From positions 1-11,557 of the forward strand of contig CALBLM010000193.1 in the NCBI GenBank assembly GCA_937895695.1: a stretch of 11,557 nucleotides of DNA, written 5' to 3'. Origin of the DNA: an uncultured Megasphaera sp. (GTDB taxonomy: Bacteria; Bacillota; Negativicutes; Veillonellales; Megasphaeraceae). The position numbers and the translations under genes were made by a program. Positions 6,774-11,557 of the stretch are shown here, one piece after another (positions within the stretch are counted from its first letter, which is position 1; each line of letters opens with the position of its first letter). A model generated the notes under the pieces. That model did not search any database. It was not told the origin of the DNA and worked only from the letters and a program-made list of their open reading frames with translations.

Positions 6774-7769
6774 CTAAATACCTCCTTTTTGGTTTATACA
6801 TTGTATGCACACATAATCCCATACTAGACGTGTGTTGACATGCCGCGTAATAGCTTCTATGCCTTCTTCTAAAATTTTCATCATGGCAAAAATACGGTCA
6901 TCCGTCCAGTATGGCAATATTTTCATCATATCTTGTGTATATGGTGCCAGCCGCAATAATGCCGGCTCCACATCACTGCGCAGTACTGCCATATCTCGAA
7001 AAAACAATTCCAACGAATGCAATATGTCTTTACTTTCTTCGTCAGTATAACCCATAGACAGGGACAGCCATTTCGCATACGGACACGTATGCGTTGTCAT
7101 AATATACAAAAACTCCAATGCCCGTTGAAATCCTTGTGCACCATGCCCTTGTAAATATGCCAACACGGTTTTAACGATGCCATTTCCCCAGGCAACTGCA
7201 TTGGCATACATATCTGGCGTGCCGCCTCGCATCTGTATCAACCCTTGCATCATTTCCTCATCGCATACAGGTTCAAACAGAACTTCAGCACAGCGGGAAA
7301 TAATCGTCGGCAGCAATAACGATGCTTGATCTGTAATGAGTATAAAATAAACTCCTGCTGGCGGCTCTTCCAGAATTTTCAGCATCCGGTTCGCAAATTC
7401 TGCATTCATCGTTTCTACATGGTCTATAATACAGATTCGTTTGCATCCTGCTTTTCCCTGCAAAATTAATTGACTCTGCAGCTGCCTAAATTGATCCACC
7501 TTGAGCATACTACCGTTAGGGGCCAAATAATAGGCATCATCTTTATCAGAAATCACAGGAATATCCGTTTTTTCATCTATATGTATGTTGCTAAACAGCA
7601 ATCGGCCAGCCATTGCCGATGCAACAGCACAAGCCATCATGGTCTTACCAATACCAGCCGGCCCGGCAAAAATCATCGCATGAGGCATGCGGTCTTTCTC
7701 TAATAACCGCATCAAGCGTTTTTTTATTTCCTGATGCCCAATAATCGCATGAAAATACTGAGAATACAT
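6774..7769 (-). CDS. holB: DNA polymerase III subunit delta' (HolB)
   Basis: Delta' is the AAA+ stator of the clamp loader that places the beta clamp on primed DNA. The 331-residue protein has a Walker A motif GPAGIGKT (36-43), a Walker B-like IIDHVETM (114-121), the LKILEEPP block (130-137) and the SRC sensor motif Ser158-Arg159-Cys160 that serves neighbouring subunits. The C-terminal part is helical and diverged, as usual. A notable absence: the four-Cys zinc module found after the first helix of many delta' and tau proteins is missing; residues 48-108 contain no Cys. Intact Walker A suggests ATP may still be bound. The ATG has AAAGGAGG 6 nt upstream. A terminator and candidate promoter lie just upstream, and ricT follows with no gap. 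Confidence 0.93.
   Translation of the reverse strand: MYSQYFHAIIGHQEIKKRLMRLLEKDRMPHAMIFAGPAGIGKTMMACAVASAMAGRLLFSNIHIDEKTDIPVISDKDDAYYLAPNGSMLKVDQFRQLQSQLILQGKAGCKRICIIDHVETMNAEFANRMLKILEEPPAGVYFILITDQASLLLPTIISRCAEVLFEPVCDEEMMQGLIQMRGGTPDMYANAVAWGNGIVKTVLAYLQGHGAQGFQRALEFLYIMTTHTCPYAKWLSLSMGYTDEESKDILHSLELFFRDMAVLRSDVEPALLRLAPYTQDMMKILPYWTDDRIFAMMKILEEGIEAITRHVNTRLVWDYVCIQCINQKGGI
6781..6787 (-). promoter_or_regulatory. Strong ribosome binding site fixing the TTG start of ricT
   Basis: AAGGAGG on the minus strand lies 7 nt before the TTG at 6771-6773 and is embedded in the last codons of holB (Lys-Gly-Gly-Ile-stop). The near-perfect anti-16S complement and spacing, with no competing ATG, support TTG as the true start. 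The sequence also ties ricT translation to ribosomes finishing holB. Confidence 0.8.
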
Positions 7770-7810
7770 GGGCAGCCTCCTTTGCAGAAAAAAAACATTC
7801 TAACTAATTT

Positions 7811-7839
7811 ATTATAAAAAAAATCGGCAGTAAAGTCTA
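7811..7839 (-). promoter_or_regulatory. Candidate promoter for the holB-ricT-metG part of the cluster
   Basis: On the minus strand a perfect TATAAT -10 box (7811-7816) is preceded at exactly 17 bp by TAGACT (7834-7839), which matches four of six bases of the -35 consensus. Predicted start is about 7804, leaving a leader of about 35 nt before the holB ATG. The element overlaps the tmk terminator hairpin and its T-run. A promoter is expected here because a terminator precedes holB. The call rests on motif match only. Confidence 0.55.
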
Positions 7840-7855
7840 GTTTTACTGTCGATTT
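7816..7855 (-). terminator. Intrinsic terminator downstream of tmk
   Basis: Read on the minus strand, AAATCG-A-CAGTAAA (7855-7842) pairs with TTTACTG-C-CGATTT (7834-7821): 14 positions with one A/C mismatch and a 7-nt loop, followed by a run of T (complement of A 7816-7823). It lies about 30 bp beyond the tmk stop and would end the Nudix-decarboxylase-tmk transcript, fully or partly. A candidate promoter shares these bases. Confidence 0.8.
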
Positions 7856-7886
7856 GATAACTTCTTTTCGTTCATTACGTATGTTT

Positions 7887-8561
7887 TTATAGAATACGCA
7901 TCACCTGCTGATACACGTCTTTATGAATATCCTCTGCAGAACGCATCTTTTGCTGTAACGTGCAATCGATTCGATACCAATTATATTTGTTAGCCAACAT
8001 ATCGTAGGCTTCATGGCACCGCCGCAAGAAGGACTCATCCCTTTCATGAATATCACCAGTCTGTCCTCCCGTTTTACCGACGCGCTGTGCCATGAGCTGT
8101 TCTGTTACTTCCAACGGCACATCCAATAAAATCACACAGTCCGGTCTGGGCAGTCCCATTTTATTGAATTCAAAATCTTCTAGCCAATTCAAATACGTTT
8201 CTTTTTCCATCTGTGTCTCTATCTTTATCATTTGATACAACATATTACTTGTCGTGTATCGGTCCGCTATGACAATACGGCCTTCTTGTAAAAACTGTTT
8301 CCAGTGCATTTGATACGACGCAAATCTGTCTACAGCATAAAATGCCGAAGCTGCATAGGGATTTACAGCATCTGCGTCTTTGCCGAAATCACCGCGCAAA
8401 TACATTTTAACTAATGCACTGGATTCACTATCGTAATCCGGAAAACTAACAGCTTTTACGGATTTACCATTTTTTCGCAGCCCTTCGACAAGTAATCGAG
8501 TCTGCGTTGCTTTACCGCTGCCATCGCCGCCTTCTATAATAATCAGTTTTCCCTTCATCAT
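7887..8561 (-). CDS. tmk: Thymidylate kinase (dTMP kinase)
   Basis: Tmk phosphorylates dTMP to dTDP with ATP, an essential step toward dTTP. The 224-residue protein has a P-loop GGDGSGKAT (11-19), the DRF motif (Asp78-Arg79), the DRYTTSNMLYQ motif (100-110) for dTMP binding, and an Arg-containing LID region near 160-175 (RVGKTGG...HERD). It is a little longer than the classical 205-215 residues and has GKAT where E. coli has GKTT, a variation I recall from clostridial-type enzymes. Two ATGs occur in a row at 8559-8561 and 8556-8558. The AAGGG ribosome site, embedded in the end of the decarboxylase gene, is better spaced (7 nt) for the second, so residue 1 may not be translated. One base separates the upstream TGA from the first ATG. 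A terminator follows. Confidence 0.93.
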   Translation of the reverse strand: MMKGKLIIIEGGDGSGKATQTRLLVEGLRKNGKSVKAVSFPDYDSESSALVKMYLRGDFGKDADAVNPYAASAFYAVDRFASYQMHWKQFLQEGRIVIADRYTTSNMLYQMIKIETQMEKETYLNWLEDFEFNKMGLPRPDCVILLDVPLEVTEQLMAQRVGKTGGQTGDIHERDESFLRRCHEAYDMLANKYNWYRIDCTLQQKMRSAEDIHKDVYQQVMRIL

Positions 8562-8562
8562 A

Positions 8563-10017
8563 TCACCCTTTTAATACACAAATTGTCTGCAATGTATTAT
8601 CTTTCGGCCCATTGGGGCTATACCCTTCTGCCAATTTTTTTTGAATATACATCATGCATTCTTTCATAATGACTTCACCGACACTAATAACTGGGATGCC
8701 TGGCGGATAAAATGTAACCGTTTCTGCTGCAACACGACCCTCAGCTTGACGAAAGGGAATTCGTTCGCGAGCTGCAGTCCATGCAATTCGCGGAGCAATG
8801 GCAACCCGTGGTGTCGGCAGAGGCTGTTCTCTAATCGGTACAGTCATACAAACAGCATGATTGTCTGCAATTCGGCGGCAAGCCTGCAACAAAGCCGCAC
8901 TCGATGCTTCATCATCTCCTAGCGTGAGTAATGCCAAGACATGATTTCCTGCTATAAGCTCTACTTCTACTCCTTGTGCTCGTAATTCAGCTTCCGCCGT
9001 TCTGCCATCTAATCCCAACCCGGAAAAATCAATAGTTACCTTCGTTTCATCAAAACCGCCAACTGCATCATATTGCATTATTTCCCGACCAAATGAAACA
9101 ATGCCGGGAATCTCATTCAACTCATGACGCAATATCCGCGCCAGCATAACAGCTTTAGCAACTAATTCATTACCATGCAGTGCTGCCTGTTGACGCGCAC
9201 TATCCAACGATGCTAAAAACCAATAATGCGGACTCGTTGACTGTACCACTGCCATTGCTGCACTAACACGATCTGTCAGCGGAAATCCCCGTCGGCAATG
9301 AAGCATGGAAGTCTGCGTCAATGAACCCATCAATTTGTGCGTGCTTTGCGCCACACAATCAGCTCCACAGCGCAACGCTTCTAAGGGCAAATCAGAATAA
9401 AACGGCAAATGAGCCCCATGCGCTTCATCAACAAGAACCCATAGGCCATGGGCATGGGCATATGCAGCCAATTCTGTCAATTTTCCGGCAATACCATCAT
9501 ACGTTGGATACGTAAATACAACGGCTTTGGCCTTCGGATGCATGGCGATTGCCTGTTTTAACGATTGCATATCCGGCCCTAATGATACCTGTTCTTTTTC
9601 TGCAAAACGACTTTCCATATATACCGGCATGGCTCCGCTTAAAATAAGACCACCTATCACGCTGCGATGTGCTTCTCTTGGGATAATAATTTCATCACCA
9701 TCGTGACAAATAGCCAATATCATCGCTTCAACACACGCTGTCGTTCCATTAATAGAAAAAAATGTTTTACCTGCACCATATAAATCCGCTGCCAGCTCCA
9801 TAGCTTCTTTCAGCGAGTCCTCTGGCTGAAATAAATCGTCTAACGCATACATGACACCTAAATCACGACGCAAGGCATTACCAAACAGTTCTTTCTGATA
9901 TATTGAAATCCCCTTGCCAATCTTATGCCCCGGCGTATGAAAAGGTATCATACCCTTTTGACAATACGACTCCAATGCTTCCACAAAGGGCGTTTGTTTT
10001 TGTTTTTCTATATTCAT
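8563..10017 (-). CDS. Orn/Lys/Arg decarboxylase family PLP enzyme (YaaO-like)
   Basis: This 484-residue PLP enzyme belongs to the fold-type I Orn/Lys/Arg decarboxylases, which make polyamines or cadaverine/agmatine from basic amino acids in the cytoplasm. Visible motifs are FHTPGHKIG (26-34), the cofactor-stacking His117 in PREAHRSV, YPTYDG (170-175), VDEAHGAH (196-203) with the PLP-contacting Asp197, and the Schiff-base Lys228 in QSTHKLMGS. The C-terminal domain ends with a FYPPGIPV-(V)SVGE segment typical of the family. It lacks the N-terminal wing domain of the large inducible E. coli enzymes, matching the shorter YaaO/SpeA type. Substrate specificity cannot be read from the sequence. It starts 9 nt after the Nudix stop with only a weak GAGAG ribosome site and ends 1 nt before tmk, the same neighbour as yaaO in Bacillus. 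Confidence 0.92.
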   Translation of the reverse strand: MNIEKQKQTPFVEALESYCQKGMIPFHTPGHKIGKGISIYQKELFGNALRRDLGVMYALDDLFQPEDSLKEAMELAADLYGAGKTFFSINGTTACVEAMILAICHDGDEIIIPREAHRSVIGGLILSGAMPVYMESRFAEKEQVSLGPDMQSLKQAIAMHPKAKAVVFTYPTYDGIAGKLTELAAYAHAHGLWVLVDEAHGAHLPFYSDLPLEALRCGADCVAQSTHKLMGSLTQTSMLHCRRGFPLTDRVSAAMAVVQSTSPHYWFLASLDSARQQAALHGNELVAKAVMLARILRHELNEIPGIVSFGREIMQYDAVGGFDETKVTIDFSGLGLDGRTAEAELRAQGVEVELIAGNHVLALLTLGDDEASSAALLQACRRIADNHAVCMTVPIREQPLPTPRVAIAPRIAWTAARERIPFRQAEGRVAAETVTFYPPGIPVISVGEVIMKECMMYIQKKLAEGYSPNGPKDNTLQTICVLKG

Positions 10018-10026
10018 TCTCGTCTC

Positions 10027-10482
10027 TCACCGTTTTGCTAAAAAACCTTCCAATAAAGCGTAACTTTTTCCATAGGCAAACTGCTTCATACGCTGCAAAG
10101 ACCGTTGTAATGACCCATGGATACGGCATGATGCAAATTCGACTGGCGTTACCCATTGATAGGCAATATGCTCATCAGAAATGACAACCTGTGCAGTCTT
10201 TGCTTGAGCTGTAAAGATAACGCCATTTAAAAATTGGCCATCTCTTTTTTGATAACTCCATATTCCGGCAGGTGCTTCTATTTCAATATCTAATCCAGTT
10301 TCTTCAAAGACTTCACGACGCAGTCCTGTTTCAAAATTTTCTGTAAACCGCAGACCTCCTCCTGGAAATTCCCAATGATGCAGTCCTTCAGCATCATTTT
10401 TTTGCAGCAGTAACAATTTTCCTTCAAAAAAAATCATTGCCTTTACACTCAATCCCATCAATATATTCGCTTCCTGCGCCAT
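10027..10482 (-). CDS. Nudix (MutT-like) hydrolase
   Basis: Nudix enzymes cleave nucleoside diphosphates linked to another group, for example oxidised nucleotides, dNTPs, NADH or sugar nucleotides. The canonical Nudix box G-x5-E-x7-REVFEETGL is complete (residues 42-64 with the start used here), so a working divalent-metal site is likely. The substrate is not predictable; the WEFPGG preceding the box is common to MutT-type subgroups. I chose the ATG at 10480-10482 (151 residues) because a GGGGGA ribosome site lies 7 nt upstream. In-frame ATGs at 10488 and 10497 (156 residues) are alternatives with worse spacing. It is the first gene of the minus-strand cluster, with an extended -10 promoter about 40 bp upstream, and is followed 9 nt later by the decarboxylase gene. 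Confidence 0.88.
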   Translation of the reverse strand: MAQEANILMGLSVKAMIFFEGKLLLLQKNDAEGLHHWEFPGGGLRFTENFETGLRREVFEETGLDIEIEAPAGIWSYQKRDGQFLNGVIFTAQAKTAQVVISDEHIAYQWVTPVEFASCRIHGSLQRSLQRMKQFAYGKSYALLEGFLAKR

Positions 10483-10523
10483 AACCATATCCCCCATCCA
10501 ATATATGTAAAAAGTTTAGTGTT

Positions 10524-10532
10524 ATTATACCA
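10524..10532 (-). promoter_or_regulatory. Extended -10 promoter for the Nudix-decarboxylase-tmk operon
   Basis: On the minus strand, TGG-TATAAT (10532-10524) gives a perfect -10 hexamer with the TGn extension. No good -35 box is visible at 16-18 bp upstream, which the extended -10 may compensate for. The predicted start is about 10517, some 35 nt before the chosen start codon. Confidence 0.65.
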
Positions 10533-10595
10533 TATTCTATAGACAGACGAATATATACGATAGCAGTCTATCTAGCAGCAATACAGAATATCTTG

Positions 10596-10648
10596 CATCT
10601 GTCCTATTTACGTTTGTACATATATCTTGTAAAATGGAAGTACAGATG
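10596..10648. repeat. Inverted repeat bracketing the pyridoxamine kinase promoter
   Basis: CATCTGT (10596-10602) and ACAGATG (10642-10648) are perfect 7-bp inverted copies that flank the predicted -35/-10 region on both sides. With flanking bases the two half-sites agree as T-x-CATCTGT-x-C. They could be paired regulator sites or chance. A separate ATAGAC (10539-10544)/GTCTAT (10566-10571) inverted pair occurs further left. Confidence 0.3.
10607..10635 (+). promoter_or_regulatory. Candidate promoter for the pyridoxamine kinase gene
   Basis: TTTACG (10607-10612, four of six consensus bases) lies exactly 17 bp before TAAAAT (10630-10635, five of six). The predicted start is about 10642, with a short leader leading to the GAGGAGG ribosome site at 10654-10660. 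No riboswitch-like structure fits in the leader. Confidence 0.6.
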
Positions 10649-10667
10649 TATTTGAGGAGGTTTTATA

Positions 10668-11504
10668 ATGTCTACAAAACGAGTACTTGCCATACATGAT
10701 ATGTGTTCTTTTGGCCGTTGTTCATTAACTGCCGCCATTCCGGTTATTTCTGCGATGGGATTTCAAGTCTGCCCATTCCCCACAGCATTGTTCAGTAATA
10801 ATTTGACATATGGAGATTTTACATTTTCTGATTTTACGCCGCATATGAAAGAGTTTATGAATAAATGGACTCAGCTGGGATTCACGTATGATGCCATTTA
10901 TAGTGGTTTTTTAGCGGATGCCAGCCAAATTGCCATCGTTGAAGAAGCCATTCAACGCTTCAGCAAAGAAGACGGATTAGTCGTTGTTGATCCGGCCATG
11001 GCAGATGACGGTAAATTATATCCTGTTTTTAAACCAGATATCGTAACTGAAATGAAACATCTCATTAGCCATGCGACTGTAATTACTCCTAACTTTACAG
11101 AAGCTTGCTTGCTTTTGGATATACCCTATCCTAAAGAAGCCCCTTCTAACAAGACGACGCTGCAGCTTTGTCAACAGTTAAGTGATAAAGGTCCGAAGAA
11201 CATCGTTATTACCAGTGTACCTTCTATGGATGATACCATCAAAATTGTAAGCTATGACGCCAACACGGCTTCGTACGATGAATGTATCGTTTCCCGTGTT
11301 CCCTTTAGCACTTGTGGTACAGGTGACTTATTTACCAGTGTACTTACAGGTTCTCTCTTAAACGGCATAACGTTGCATCATGCCGTACAGAAAGCTGCTG
11401 ATTTTCTGGCCTATGCAATTAATTATACCTATGAATCTGGTTCCGATTACCGCGAAGGTGTCCAAGTTGAACCTTGCTTGGCACATTTAATGGAAATGAA
11501 ATAA
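10668..11504 (+). CDS. Pyridoxamine kinase (ribokinase-like, PdxY/PdxK type)
   Basis: The 278-residue protein is a ribokinase-superfamily vitamin B6 kinase that phosphorylates pyridoxal, pyridoxamine or pyridoxine with ATP for PLP salvage. Evidence: the opening VLAIHDMCSFGRCSL typical of Firmicutes pyridoxamine kinases, VVVDPAMADDGKLY (105-118), TPNFTEA (140-146), VITSVPS, and the anion-hole/catalytic-base motif CGTGDLF with Asp220. Length matches PdxY-type enzymes. The ATG has GAGGAGG 7 nt upstream and its own predicted promoter. It is divergent from the Nudix operon, whose second gene encodes a PLP-dependent decarboxylase. That pairing is suggestive but may be coincidental. No terminator hairpin is seen after the stop; the sequence right behind it may be an IS end. 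B6 vitamer preference cannot be decided from sequence. Confidence 0.92.
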   Translation: MSTKRVLAIHDMCSFGRCSLTAAIPVISAMGFQVCPFPTALFSNNLTYGDFTFSDFTPHMKEFMNKWTQLGFTYDAIYSGFLADASQIAIVEEAIQRFSKEDGLVVVDPAMADDGKLYPVFKPDIVTEMKHLISHATVITPNFTEACLLLDIPYPKEAPSNKTTLQLCQQLSDKGPKNIVITSVPSMDDTIKIVSYDANTASYDECIVSRVPFSTCGTGDLFTSVLTGSLLNGITLHHAVQKAADFLAYAINYTYESGSDYREGVQVEPCLAHLMEMK

Positions 11505-11557
11505 GGCTCTTTGTCAAATGTTGGGGTGCCTTTCAAATCATCCACTACTGATGGACG
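11505..11557. mobile_element. Possible terminal inverted repeat of an ISL3-type insertion sequence (continues off the window)
   Basis: Immediately after the kinase TAA the sequence begins GGCTCTTTGTCAAATGTTGG, then GGTGCC. From memory this resembles the GG.TCTTTG(T/A)CAA ends of ISL3-family elements; the complement reads as a TTGACAAAGAGCC terminus, which would carry a TTGACA -35-like box pointing outward toward the kinase gene. The transposase and the other end are outside the window, so this cannot be confirmed here. The stretch holds no complete gene. Confidence 0.35.

Noticed and set aside
11505..11557. Rho-independent terminator for the pyridoxamine kinase gene
   Set aside because: No GC-rich stem followed by a T-run could be drawn in this stretch.
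1..11557. CRISPR array, tRNA or rRNA genes, phage or defence genes
   Set aside because: No regularly spaced repeats, cloverleaf-like sequences, rRNA-like blocks or recognisable defence domains were seen on either strand.

Overview
The window looks like a chromosomal core-genome segment of a low-to-mid GC Firmicute, most likely a member of the Negativicutes such as a Megasphaera-like organism. That assignment is inference. It rests on the conserved Firmicutes gene order (decarboxylase, tmk, holB, ricT, trmN6, rsmI, metG, tatD), strong AGGAGG-type ribosome binding sites and sigma-A-like promoters. No CRISPR array, rRNA, tRNA, phage gene or complete transposon was seen.

Layout. Positions 1-380 (minus) hold the first 126 codons of an Old Yellow Enzyme-type NADH:flavin oxidoreductase that runs off the left edge. 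Positions 381-682 are a divergent control region: an imperfect palindrome near the oxidoreductase gene, then a consensus promoter (TTGACA, 17 bp, TATAAT), a yybP-ykoY-type manganese riboswitch and its intrinsic terminator, all reading into mntP (683-1240), a manganese exporter. A bidirectional hairpin terminator (1256-1294) separates mntP from the end of a long minus-strand gene cluster.

The minus-strand cluster is transcribed from about 10520 down to 1300. In order it encodes a Nudix hydrolase, an Orn/Lys/Arg-type decarboxylase, thymidylate kinase (tmk), then an intrinsic terminator overlapping a candidate new promoter, and then DNA polymerase III delta' (holB), RicT, TrmN6, RsmI, MetG, TatD and a small Cys-rich TIGR04076-like protein. 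Most junctions are very tight (1-nt overlap, 0, 1, 2 and 9 nt gaps, one 11-nt overlap), which suggests translational coupling. The genes serve replication (Tmk, HolB), tRNA/rRNA modification and charging (TrmN6, RsmI, MetG), RNA processing (RicT) and a metal-dependent hydrolase (TatD). Compared with Bacillus subtilis as I remember it, yaaQ/darA, yaaR, yabA, yazA and abrB are missing from their usual places.

On the right, a divergent 185-bp control region (10483-10667) drives the Nudix gene leftward and a pyridoxamine kinase-like gene (10668-11504) rightward. Directly after that stop codon the sequence resembles the terminal inverted repeat of an ISL3-type insertion sequence continuing off the right edge. 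This is a weak, checkable inference.

I did not find a wholly new system. The best leads are the complete manganese riboswitch module, the overlapping terminator/promoter between tmk and holB, the extra C-terminal cysteine cluster in RicT, the loss of the zinc-module cysteines in delta', and the uncharacterised Cys-rich protein at the end of the core operon.
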